Part shown: positions 1-27,216 of the stretch, piece by piece
Position numbering within the stretch: the stretch's first letter is position 1
Layout: each line of letters opens with the position of its first letter
DNA from: Plotosus lineatus
Taxonomy: Eukaryota > Chordata > Actinopteri > Siluriformes > Plotosidae
Direction of reading: 5' to 3'
Assembly: GCA_024760905.1 (NCBI GenBank)
Contig: CM045733.1
Span: 32,137,001-32,201,000, forward strand
Length of the DNA: 64,000 nt
Notes under the pieces: generated by a model
What the model saw: only the letters and a program-made list of their open reading frames with translations
Databases searched by the model: none
Told to the model about the DNA's origin: nothing
Program-made: the position numbers and the translations under genes

Positions 1-620
1 ATTTCAATTTTCTGAATGTTGGCAGCTATGCAAATGAAGAGAAATCCAAACAGAAGTAAGAGATCAAGCTGGGTCACAGGTCAAGCAGGGACCATTCAAA
101 GACCTACTATGACAACATAACTAAAAGTGAAAGCCGGGGGGCGGGATCAAATTCTTTACATGTTGGAAAAACTACCTGCAAATAAAATCCTAAAAACAAT
201 ACATGAAAATGGGTTTTAGCCAAAACCTACACATCCACACAAGTCCTAAACATTAATCAGAAAGCCTTTCTATTTCCGTGGGGCTTTGTAAAAGATATGA
301 GGTTAAGAACAAGTTTTATTTGTTCACGTTAGACAGTCACATTATAATTTTTACCTTACAATTGGCCCTCTACTGATGAAAACCTCTGAATACGAAAAAT
401 CATCGTATTTCATGTAATCACGTATATCATTGAGGTCGCACTGGGGGTGTGGTATATGCCAGGGGTGTGCATATGACCCTGTGGAACATGCTTTTTTGCC
501 ATACAATAAAAATAGTGTTTTTTTTTTTTTTTTTTTTTAATTTAATGCTTTTTTATTTTTAATGTTAATAAAGATACAATGTTATACAGAGTTGTATTCA
601 TAATTTTATAGACAAATACT
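1..620. other. No gene seen; AT-rich intergenic or intron 1 sequence
   Basis: No exon-like reading frame is visible. There is a poly(T) run at about 520-538. A 17-bp sequence beginning GTCGCACTGGGGG occurs at 435-451 and again at 631-647. The stretch could belong to intron 1 of cmas if exon 1 lies further upstream. Confidence 0.5.
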
Positions 621-625
621 ACTAT

Positions 626-1150
626 TTATAGTCGCACTGGGGGTGTGAAACCCCCCCCCCACACACACACACACACAATAGCATTCCTGTTTGTGGTGCA
701 GTGCCGTTTAAGGGCCTGAAGACCACGAGCATCCAATATGGGTATTTTTTGGCCTTGACCCTTACGCAGAGAGATTATTCCAGATTCTCTGACTCTTTGG
801 ATGATGTTATGCACTGTAGATGATAACTTCAAACTCTTTCCAATTTTTCGCTGGGAAAGACATTTCTAATATTGCTCCACTATCTTTCTGTGCAACATTG
901 GGGGAATTGGTAATCCTCTACCCATCTTCACTTCTGAGAGACACTGCCACTCTGAGAAGCTCTTTTTATACTCGGTCATATTGCCAATGGACCTCATTAG
1001 TGGTATTTGGTCCTCCAGCTGTTTGTTAGAAGTGCAATTTACTTTTCCAGCCTCTTATTGCTATCTGTCCCAACTTTTTTGAGATTTGTTGACACCATGA
1101 AATTTAAAATCAACATATTTTTCCCTTAAAGTGATACATTTTCTCAGTTT
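626..1150 (-). mobile_element. Tc1-like transposon remnant, transposase N-terminus
   Basis: On the minus strand a 68-codon frame (832 down to 626) reads as the paired-type helix-turn-helix N-terminus of a Tc1-family transposase, with KLSSTVHNIIQRVRESG followed by a K/R-rich linker and an LDARGLQAL segment. The frame runs into a poly(C)/(CA)n tract at 651-677, so the catalytic DDE part is missing. The 830-1150 stretch, with GTCCCAACTTTTTTGAG near 1067, resembles the untranslated end of fish Tc1 elements. It is a dead fragment. The family is assigned from the protein motif; exact ends were not found. Confidence 0.65.
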
Positions 1151-2128
1151 AAACTTTTGACCTGTCATCTATGCTCTATTTTTATTCACAATTTGTATAG
1201 TGTGCTAACTTTCTTGGAATTCGGTTTGTAGATGTTTTATTTCTGGTTCTTGTGCATCAAATGACAAACTGGTTCAGAAAGAGACATGAACAATCTCGTT
1301 CAACATATTTTCTTTGCTAAATCGGAATGCAGGGCTGCAGGTTGATCAGCAATTCGGTTCCAGTCGTCTCAAACAATAGGAAGAATAAGAACATGGGCCA
1401 TATTATAGGCTCGCACCTGTGCACAATGTTATAACAATAGTTCTATATTAAAACTAAATAGTTTGCTACGTAAAACATGCACATCTACATGCTGACATTA
1501 AACAACCAGAACCGAAGAATTCATCATTGATATACAGACTGTGTTAGTCCCATCAAATAACCCTGAGAGTCATGCTACATTGTGACTAACAGTGTTCCCA
1601 TTAAAGAGAATTGGGCTTGGGCCAATACTGTGTTCAGATGATTCCAAGGTACTCTGCAGGGCCTTGAGCTGTCAGTCCCAAGGTGCATGAAATGCTGGAA
1701 GGGTGCATGGGGGGTATCCCCGCTTGCAGATGGGGTTTGGGGGGGGCATCCCCAGAAAAATTTTCAAAATTTACAATTGAAATATGAAATCTGGGTCCAT
1801 CTGGAGAAAAACGTATTGATTTAAAAACAAGAATTTGTGCATGTACTGACAGAATTTCAGTGGTTTAACTTTTATTTATAGTTAATAGGTAGTTTACAAT
1901 TTGTGAACACACACGTACACGCATTCACACACATGCAAGTTCTAATATGAACTCAAAATCAGGAATAAAAATGGTCTTCCATATCAGAATCACCCGGGTA
2001 CAGTCGAGGTTGTTACTTACACTGGTGTTCCATGTACGGTTGTATACATTTATAGAATGCATTCCGTGTGCATATAACATAGTGGGACCTTGGTGGTACG
2101 GAAACCAGTCTGCCCCGAAATGCCTCTT
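1151..2128. other. No gene seen; G-rich block at about 1705-1760
   Basis: No conserved reading frame or known repeat was recognised. At 1708-1755 several runs of four to eight G are interleaved with CCCC, which could form a G-quadruplex or a hairpin. This is a visual observation only. Confidence 0.4.
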
Positions 2129-2417
2129 GGGGCCAGTGGCATATTGGGTAGGGTGCTGTGCTCATGATCAGGAGGTTATGTGTTCAAATTCCAGTTCGAC
2201 CTCCACTGTGCTAAGAGCCCTGGGCAAGGTCTTAACCACAAGTGTGCCCCTGTTCAACTGGCAGTATAAAATATACTGGGAAGGTAATCTGCACTGGACC
2301 AGCATCCTATCCAGGAGGAATTGAACTCCTAGTCGCTTCACACTACTGAAACCGGGAATAAGCACCAGCCTGATGAGCCACCAGGCTCGGGTGTAAATAG
2401 CTCAACAGACTTACCTT
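2129..2417 (+). repeat. tRNA-derived SINE, family C (copy 1)
   Basis: The 5' head has a Pol III A-box-like GGCATATTGGGTAGG and a B-box-like GTTCAAATTCC about 45 bp later. A family-specific body follows, from CTGGGCAAGGTCTTAACC to ACAGACTTACC. Three related copies lie at 7655, 45632 (minus) and 50876, which defines a dispersed family. A 125-codon frame across this copy is a by-product of the repeat. Confidence 0.7.
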
Positions 2418-2842
2418 ACTGAAATGTCTCATTTGTGAATTGGTATATTTCCGATAGATGCCGAATATTTTGACAGCTTTTTAACATTTACCAACAAACT
2501 GTAGGTTGTGGAATTTAAAACAAAACAAAGAACGGGAAAGAAATACTGGTACAGTGCGAATAATTCTTTGCGCGAATCTAAAATAAATTGTGCCACTGTT
2601 GCATCAATTTAGCCTAATGAGAATACTGGAGATTACTAAACATTGATATGGGTCTAGTTGTTTTCTTGACGGACTGATAGTTCAGGTGGTTGGGAGACAT
2701 GTTGGTGCATGTGAACATGTTGTAATCCACAGGTTTGAAACCAACCTCACCTATTTTTAAGTGTTTAACAGTATGTAAATGTAGTTTGATTTTGTTTATA
2801 TAATTTCTCTTGGTGAAAAGCCCAGACACAATTTAGATTAGA
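2418..2842. other. No gene seen
   Basis: This AT-rich stretch lies between a SINE and the 3' tail of the L2-type LINE. No motif was recognised. Confidence 0.4.
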
Positions 2843-3138
2843 TTAGATACAGCTTTATTAATCTCACAATGGAGAAATTCAATGTTACAGGCTACCATCA
2901 GTAGGGGGTGCAAAATAGAGACATATACAATAATACATATACATACATACATACACACATACATATATATTATATAAATAAATGGATACATAAATAGTAT
3001 AAAGTAGTATACAATAGAAAAGAACAACTTTGTAGACTGGCCTATATTCAAGTGTACATGTATCTGAGGGCAGAGTAGATGGGTTGATATGGTTCACAGT
3101 CAGTGGGGTAGATGTGGTTGGTTAAAGTGCACGGGTTT

Positions 3139-3507
3139 TTATTGCACATAACCGGTTTTTTCACAGACAGTTACAAAGTGGCGTTGTACAGTCTGACAGC
3201 AATGGGAATGAAAGAACTTCAGTAGCGCGCCTTCCTCGACTGAGACATCCTGTTGACCATGATGGAGTGGGTGAGAGCTGTTGACCATGATGGATGTGAG
3301 CTTTGCTACCATCCTCCTTTCGCCCACCACCTCTACAGAGTCCAGTGGGCAGCGTAGGACAGCGCTGGCCCTTATGACCAGCTTGTTCAGTCTCTTTCTG
3401 TCCCGCTCTGTGCTGCCCGGGGCCCAGCAGATGGCAGCGTAGAGGATTGCAGAGGCTACCACAGAGTCATAAAATGTCCTGAGCAGAGGTCTGCATACTC
3501 CGAAGGA
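3139..3507 (-). pseudogene. L2-type LINE ORF2 C-terminus, downstream of the nested insert
   Basis: The minus frame reads SFGVCRPLLRTFYDSVVAS, then ERDRKRLNKLVIRASAVL and VGERRMVAKLTSIM. This is the thumb/C-terminal region expected after the RT palm of the same LINE. It picks up exactly where the 5' part stops at about 5357. A short duplication of GACCATGATGGA appears within it (about 3256 and 3284). Confidence 0.7.
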
Positions 3508-5357
3508 CCCATAGGTTTTAAACATCGATCCATGATGCTACGCTACTCAAAGCTTGATTAGCGTCTTTATAATCAGCAGCTTGTGGTTGTTGTTTCTTCG
3601 TGCCTAGTCTGCATCATCAGCAGGTATCTCAGGGTCTTTAGCGTTTCGCCCCAAAACCTGTACACTTCACCTGAGTGGGGCAGCAAAGACAAAAGACTGT
3701 CTTCACCTGCAGGCTGGCTTCTGATTGATTGTAGAGGTCTTCTAACATGCATCCACACACTACTCTCCTGGCTTGTAATTAACTGTGGTCCAATTCTCTC
3801 TCCTCTTGATCCACAGCCACCTTGAGCATGTCTCTGCTGAAGCAGCTATGGTCTTTATCGCCTTCTTTGTGGCGGTAGGGGTAAGACCTATCTTGTGCAG
3901 GAAGTCTCTTGTAGATGTTGCAACAAAACCCCTGCATCCAACCTCTATTGGCATCAGGCTTGCTTTCCACCCTTTCATGCAAGCTTCATCTACCAAGTCC
4001 TGGTATTTTGCGGCTTTCAGTTCGTGTGAGATGTCAAGTCTATCCTCCCAGGGAACTGTAAGCTCGATTATGTGGATGGCTTTCGTTTCTCGAGATAATA
4101 GCAGCATATCTGGGCGCACCTGAGTAACTGCTATATCTTCTGGAAATTTCAACTTCCTCTGCACATCCACAAGAAGCTGCCAGTCGGAGGCTGGAGACAG
4201 GACTGAGCCTCTAGTTGCGGGCTTGCTCGGCTTGGTCTTCATCTCTCCTTCTTTCAGGAATTGGATGGGTTTTCCTGTATCCTGAATATTTTGATGGTTG
4301 ACTTCCAGTCTGCGCTGGTCCACCACTATGGCAATCTCTCTTAAGACAGTGTCATGCCTCCATCGGTACCTCCCCTCTCCCAGAGCCTTAGGACATGCTG
4401 AGAGGATGTGATTCAGGGAGCAGTTGTTTCCTTTACACAGAGAGCATGAGGCGTCCTCCTCTTTTCCCCAAATCCGCAAGTTCGAAGGTGTAGGAAGCAG
4501 GTCTGACACAGCACGTAGTAGGAAGCTAAGCTGACCTTGATCAGTGTTCCACAGTTCCTTCCATGTGAATGGGCGCTGGATGGCTGATTCCCATTTGGTC
4601 CAGCTGCCTTGGCTTCCTAACCCCACTGCTCTGACAAACCTGGTGTATTCCGCTTCTTTTCTAGTTTGTTGCACAACCATATCTCTTCTTGTTTGGTCAT
4701 CTGCTGTGCTCCATCGCTTACCCTCGTAGTTGCCAAGGCCTAATCTTCCTTTGCAAACTGTTCCCACCAGCTCTTGATGACGCAGGTCCTCCTCTGCCAC
4801 TTGGACTGCTTTGCGAGGATTCCATTTTTTACCAGCCTTCACAGTTTCCCCTGCTTGCTGCACTACTGTATCCTTAGACAAACGTAGGGTAGAAATGGCC
4901 CTAACTTTTGCAGTCTGAAATTCTTCAATCACAGATGACAGAGGCAAACTTAGCTTAGCTGACCTGCTGTAAAGATTTACAGTGCTGTAGCTTGGTGGAA
5001 CTCCCAGCCACTTACGCAGAAATCTGCTGCACAGTCGTTCCATTGACTCCACTGTAGAGAAGGCCATGTCGTAGAGCAGGAATGGCCACTGCAGTCTAGG
5101 GATAATACCGTACTGGAAGCACCATGCTTTGAAGCGGCCTTGAAGATAACTTCCATCTATTGTTTGAAGCCACTTCTTGAGCGCTTTTTGGACATCTCTG
5201 CTGTTTTCTATGTCTCCCAATGACTGGTCAAAGCATTTCCCCAGGCATTTAATGCTCTCATCCTGGATTGTGGGAATCTTTTCATCTTGGATAATGAAAA
5301 CATGTGAACCAAGCTGGCCTTTGATAATAGTGAGGCTCCTTGACTTGGGTGGCTTGA
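3508..5357 (-). mobile_element. 5'-truncated R2/NeSL-type LINE nested in the L2 LINE
   Basis: The insert boundaries come from the L2 reading on either side: AGGAGACTAAAAT ends the upstream half at about 5357 and TCCTTCGGAGT resumes at 3507. The insert is about 1.85 kb and holds the 3' half of a LINE whose product ends in a restriction-like endonuclease, plus about 250 bp of 3' sequence. The catalytic RT palm is absent. No clear target duplication was seen. R2-, NeSL- and R4-like clades share this architecture, so the clade is left open. Confidence 0.75.
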
Positions 5358-5385
5358 TTTTAGTCTCCTCAGAAGGGGGAGGCAA
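3760..5385 (-). CDS. R2/NeSL-type LINE ORF: RT thumb, zinc knuckle, REL endonuclease
   Basis: This 541-codon open frame is the longest in the window. Residues 1 to about 11 are an accident of the L2 host DNA; element sequence starts near KPPKSRSLTI, a position that normally follows the RT YADD box. Residues about 70-300 are thumb-like. A zinc-knuckle-like C-x2-C-x8-H-x4-C lies at 314-331, followed by GRYRWRHDTVL. A PD-(D/E)xK endonuclease follows, with RPD at 424-426, IIELTVPWE at 439-447 and lysines near 457-460. The C-terminus appears complete (WLWIKRRENW). In such LINEs this domain nicks the target site. The frame is intact but lacks the RT palm and a real start, so function is unlikely. 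Confidence 0.75.
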   Translation of the reverse strand: MPPPSEETKIKPPKSRSLTIIKGQLGSHVFIIQDEKIPTIQDESIKCLGKCFDQSLGDIENSRDVQKALKKWLQTIDGSYLQGRFKAWCFQYGIIPRLQWPFLLYDMAFSTVESMERLCSRFLRKWLGVPPSYSTVNLYSRSAKLSLPLSSVIEEFQTAKVRAISTLRLSKDTVVQQAGETVKAGKKWNPRKAVQVAEEDLRHQELVGTVCKGRLGLGNYEGKRWSTADDQTRRDMVVQQTRKEAEYTRFVRAVGLGSQGSWTKWESAIQRPFTWKELWNTDQGQLSFLLRAVSDLLPTPSNLRIWGKEEDASCSLCKGNNCSLNHILSACPKALGEGRYRWRHDTVLREIAIVVDQRRLEVNHQNIQDTGKPIQFLKEGEMKTKPSKPATRGSVLSPASDWQLLVDVQRKLKFPEDIAVTQVRPDMLLLSRETKAIHIIELTVPWEDRLDISHELKAAKYQDLVDEACMKGWKASLMPIEVGCRGFVATSTRDFLHKIGLTPTATKKAIKTIAASAETCSRWLWIKRRENWTTVNYKPGE

Positions 5386-5500
5386 CTCTGGCCCTTCTTG
5401 TACAGGGCGTTGGTGTTGTGGGACCAGTCCAGTTTATTGTTAAGGTGAACGCCCAGGTACTTGAAAGTGTCCACTGTCTCAATGTCCTGTCCCTGGATGT

Positions 5501-6264
5501 TCACCAGTGTGTGTGTGTGTGTGTGTGTGTTAGAGTGCTTCTCCTGAAGTCGACCACCATCTCCTTCATCTTCCTAGTGTTCAAGCACAGGTGGTTGCGC
5601 TCACACCAGTCCACGAAGTCAACGATGACCGACAGGTACTCCAGCTCGTTCCCCTCTGACACACGGCCCACGATGGCGGAGTCGTCCGAGAACTTCTGGA
5701 GGTGGCAGCTGTCTGTGCTGTAGGTGAAGTCCGAGGTGTAAATGTTGAAAAGGAAGGGTGAGAGGACTGTGCCCTGTGGTGCCCCTGTGTTGCAGACTGC
5801 CACCTTTGACTTGCAGCCGCATGTACTATGGACTGTCAGTGAGGTAGTCGATAATCCAGGCAGCAAGATGTTTGTCCACTCCCACGTCCTCCAGCTTCCC
5901 CCGCAGAAGCGCTGGCCTGATACTGTTGAAGGCACTAGAGAAGTCAAAGAACATGACCCTCACAGCGCTGCCGGCGATCTCCACGTGGGTGAGCACCCGC
6001 TGCAGAAGGTAGATGACGGCGTCTTCTACCCCGATGTTGGGCCTGTAGGCAAACTGCAACTGGTCTAGAGTGGGGCTCACCATAGAGCGGAGGTGTTCGA
6101 GGAGGAGCCTTTCCATGGTCTTCATGAGGTGGGAGGTCAGGGCAACAGGTCTCTAGTGGGCTGGTTCCTTTGCTTGAGCTGTTTTGGGAACCGGAACCAC
6201 ACAGGAGGTCTTCCACAGGACAGGAACCTTCTGCAGGTTGAGGCTCAGGTTGTACAGGTGGCAT
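5501..6264 (-). pseudogene. L2-type LINE reverse transcriptase, broken
   Basis: Two minus-strand frames carry consecutive RT blocks. 6125-5826 has QLQFAYRPNIGVEDA and VMFFDFSSAFNSIRP, the latter holding the first catalytic Asp. 5947-5501 has GAPQGTVLSPFLFNIYTSDF and the FSDDSAIVG block, where the usual YADD/FADD is FSDD. The two are out of frame with each other, so the RT is not translated intact. A (GT)n tract at 5510-5530 interrupts the coding sequence. Confidence 0.75.
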
Positions 6265-6542
6265 AGGACCTTACAGAGTTGGTCCGCGCAGGTCCTCAGC
6301 AGCCTGGGACTGATGCCATCTGGTCCTTCAGATTTCCTCTGATTTGGTCTGACGTGAGGGAGAGGGGGGGCTGGGGTGGGCTGCAGAGGGAGGGGGATGT
6401 GGCTGTAGCAGTCAAGTGAAGTTGGCCTGGGGAGGGGGGAGGTGTCTGCTGGTCTGGGGACGGGGAGGGGGGCAGAGGGGGAGGGGGAGAATCAAACCTG
6501 TTGAAGTAACAGTTTAATTCATCCGCCCAGCGCTGGTCACCA

Positions 6543-7576
6543 TCAGCTGTCCCTCTGACACTGCCCAAATCCAGACATGATCTTTAGTCCTCTCCAGACG
6601 TCCCGCATGTTGTTCTGAGCAAGCTTCTCCTCCATCTTCTTCCCATAGTCCTTCTTGGCCCTTCTGATCCTCCACTGGCGCTCACGCTGGACCTTCTTCT
6701 GCTCCTGTCTATCCCCCGAGATGAAAGCCCTCTTTTTCTGGTTCAGGAGGACTTTAAGCTCAGGGGTGACCCACGGGTGGTTGTTGGAGAAGCACCGTAC
6801 CCTCCGTGTTGGCACAGTGCTGTCCACGCAGAAGTTCATGTAGTCAGTGATACAGTGTGTGAGGCCCTCAATATCATCACCAAAGGAGTCACAGAGCATG
6901 CTCCAGTCTGTGGTCTGGAAACAGTCCCTAAGCCTCTCATTGGTCTCCTCGGTCCACACCTGCGCAGAAGAGGTCTGTGAAAGTGTACACAGTAATGCGT
7001 TCAGTACACACCCAGGGTGCGAAATGAAGGAGCAGGTAGACCAGGTTGTGGTCTGAGCGTCCCAGTGGGGGGAGGGGGTGGAGGTGTAAGCGTCCTTCAC
7101 ATTAGCATACAGCAAGTCCAGCGTTTTATTGTCTCTTGTGGTACACTGCACGTATTGCGTGAACGTCGGGAGAGAGGCGGAGAGAGGGGCGTGGTTAAAG
7201 TCCCCGCTGATCAGAATCATGGCGCGGGGGTAACGAGTCTGCGTCTGACTGACAGCGCTGTGGAGACGCTCACACGCAGCCGCCGCATCAACCGAGGGCG
7301 GAATGTACACGCAAAACAATCACGTGTGAACTCCCTCGGTAGATAATATGGCTGCGCACTCACCGCGAGCAGCTCCAGGTCCCGCGTGCACAGCTGCTCC
7401 TTCACGTGCACGTTGGCCGGGTGGCACCATCGTTCATTCACATAGACCGCCATGCCCCCTCCTTTCTTCTTTCCGCTCTCCGCCACACTCCGATCTGCAC
7501 GCGCGAGTGTGAATGCGTTCAGAGAACCCACAGAGTCCGGTGTGAGTTCATTCAGCCACGTCTCTGAAAAACACAT
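6543..7576 (-). pseudogene. L2-type LINE endonuclease and linker, broken
   Basis: The 7576-7217 frame has the endonuclease N-part with CFSETWLN (the catalytic SETW/QETW position) and GGGMAVYVN. The 7319-6543 frame continues in another frame with ISGDFNHAPL (the GDFN motif) and an R/K-rich linker ending in QNNMRDVWRGLK. A frameshift separates the halves. The frame with proline-rich sequence at 6568-6296 is the low-complexity join to RT. Confidence 0.7.
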
Positions 7577-7654
7577 GAGGCTGCAGTCCCGGCACTCATA
7601 ACTTTACCGAACAACCAAATGGAGCAATGGATTTATAGTCTTAACTAATCTGCA

Positions 7655-7930
7655 GAATCATGATCGGGAGGTTGTGTGTTCAAATCCCAGTTAGACCCCC
7701 ACTGTGCTCAGACCTCTGGGCAAGGTCTTAACCACAAGTCTGCCTCTGTTCACCTAGCAGTACAAATGGGTACCAGTAAAAATATACTGGGAGCGTAACC
7801 TGTGATGGACTTGCTTCCCATCCAGGAGGAATTGTACTCTTAGTTGCTTCAAGCTATGGAAACCGGGGATAAGCACCAGTCCGATAAGCCATTAGGCTTG
7901 AGTGTAAAAAGCCCAAAGGACTTTACCTTT
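7655..7930 (+). repeat. tRNA-derived SINE, family C (copy 2)
   Basis: It matches the family C body: B box GTTCAAATCCCAG, CTGGGCAAGGTCTTAACCAC, AAATATACTGGGA and the terminal GACTTTACCTTT. The A-box half is truncated or absent. It lies just upstream of the polypyrimidine stretch before cmas exon 2. Confidence 0.7.
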
Positions 7931-8040
7931 ATTAGTTTGCAGAAGTCGAACTGAAGTAAGAAAAATGTTGGCAGGAAAAAACGTAAGGTTAACACGTGAA
8001 AGCCATAACAACAGGTAACATGAAATACCAGTTAAACTTG

Positions 8041-25692
<17,652 letters not shown>

Positions 25693-26257
25693 TAAAGAGA
25701 TGTGGTTTTAAGTGGAGGTGTCCTAAATTGGCCTGCGTTTTAGGGTATTGCACAGTGAAATAGTTATTGACAATTTAAGCTCTTAATCAAATGTGAAATA
25801 ATGGAATCCAATATTAGTGTAATGATGCTTATTGTATGGTATTATGTTTAAAATGTTAATTTAAGACTGTTGTGGAGAGTAAGTATTATTCTTCATTTAG
25901 ACATGAATTGACTGAAAAAAACATTTTCTGAAGGTCAAACCTTCTTCAGACTTCAATGTACACCAGAGGGCAACCTTGCACCATAACACAAAACTGAAGT
26001 TGAAATGGGTCATTTTTTGGCAGGAATAAGCAGCGAGTGCACGTTTATCATGAACTCTGGTTGATTAAATTTTTTAAAATCATTTTTACATTGGCGTAAA
26101 TTTGTTTGCAAACTTATGTTGTCAAATTTAAATTGTTTGTGATTTTCATGATTATGCCTCACTGATTAAAATACAATTAGATGAAGGAATGAAATGTATG
26201 TTTTACTGATTTATCACCTTTTTTCAGAGGAGAGAGCATTTCTGTGTACTATCAAGT
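25693..26257 (+). other. cmas: Probable cmas 3' untranslated region
   Basis: Non-repetitive AT-rich sequence directly after the stop codon. Candidate variant polyadenylation signals ATTAAA occur at 26064-26069 and 26165-26170. No canonical AATAAA was seen before the SINE at 26274, so the 3' end is inferred only. Confidence 0.45.
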
Positions 26258-26273
26258 ACATAATCACTACAGT

Positions 26274-26625
26274 CTGTCTTCCTTTCGGCTTTTTCCCTTT
26301 TTTACTCGGGAGTCGCCACAGCGAATCATCTGGTTCGCACATTTGATTTGGCAGAGGTGTTTACGTCGGATGCCCTTCCTGTCACAACCCTTTTTTTTTC
26401 AAGGGACAGAAACACGCTGACGACTTTGCAGCTACTCTTTACGAAAGTCAGCAATGGTTCTTTTACATGCCTCTCACCATAGACAGTGAGAGACATGGCC
26501 CGCCTTTGATAACCCAGTTAGCTGCACTGGGGGGGGGACAGTGACAACCCTGTGGAGAGTGGGACTCGAACCCCCAACCTTTTGGATCAGCGATCCAGCG
26601 CCCTATACTAGACCACCACTGCCCC
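26274..26625 (-). repeat. SINE family A, full length, with 16-bp target duplication
   Basis: It is flanked by ACATAATCACTACAGT at 26258-26273 and 26626-26641, a perfect 16-bp duplication. Read on the minus strand it starts GGGGCAGTGGTGGTCTAG (tRNA-like head), has a B box GGGTTCGAGTCCC, then the A-family body with ACAGGAAGGGCATCCGACG, and ends CGAATGATTCGCTGTGGCGA-like sequence and CGAAAGGAAG. It defines the family ends. Confidence 0.9.
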
Positions 26626-26641
26626 ACATAATCACTACAGT

Positions 26642-27216
26642 AACTGGATTATATAGCTTTTGTTCTTGATAAATGCAATGACTTTTGAGAAAGCAGCATG
26701 AGGGAGAAGGTATCAAAATGCTTTCATCAGATATTAGAATAAAAAGGCTCAAGAGATTTTCAAGACTGAATCAATTAAAGAAATTGGGTACTCAATAATA
26801 CTTCAAAAGTATTTTCTCAGAACCCCTCTGTCACACTCTGTGACACATTCATTGAAACATTGAGACACTTGACGTATTTGTTTGAGAGGCATGATACTTG
26901 GAACCATCCCCGATAAGCAATTTTTAAGAACAGACTGAATGACTGCTCATGATGTCTGTGGGAGCACGAGTTGTCATCCTCAACTGACTCCGTTTGTTTT
27001 TTCATTTACAATTCTGATTTTTCTCACCATGTGTGAGAGGGCAAACCCAATGAACTCCCTCTCGTTGTGGCTGAGGACTTTACTGTGTTCATATCACATC
27101 GATGAACAACCTTGTGAAGAGTGGGACTCGAACCCCCAAGTTTTTGGATAAGCGATCTGCCCCGGGCTTAAATTTGTATACAGTACATTAAAATTGTCAG
27201 GCTTCAATCTGCTCAA
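26642..27216. other. No gene; a SINE A head fragment at about 27100-27160
   Basis: GAGTGGGACTCGAACCCCC and TTTTTGGATAAGCGATC at 27118-27158 are reversed SINE A head sequence. The rest is unremarkable AT-rich DNA. Confidence 0.5.

Larger units (their letters stand above)
2843..7600 (-). mobile_element. L2/Maui-type non-LTR retrotransposon, split by another LINE
   Basis: Read on the minus strand, the element runs from an apurinic-type endonuclease near 7576, through a linker and reverse transcriptase, to a 3' tail at about 2843-2900. The tail reads ATTTCTCCATTGTGAGATTAATAAAGCT followed by short ATCTA repeats, as expected for L2 elements. Frames are broken by frameshifts and stops, so it is inactive. 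The segment 3508-5357 is a separate LINE inserted into its RT domain. The L2 reading resumes with SFGVCRPLLRTFYDSVV immediately after the insert. The L2/Maui clade is inferred from tail and protein style. Confidence 0.75.

Noticed and set aside
1947..2324. 125-codon plus-strand frame
   Set aside because: Its second half is SINE family C sequence and similar frames arise in other copies; no protein motif.
3785..5443. Several plus-strand frames of 60-112 codons
   Set aside because: Antisense shadows of the intact minus-strand R2/NeSL-type LINE frame.
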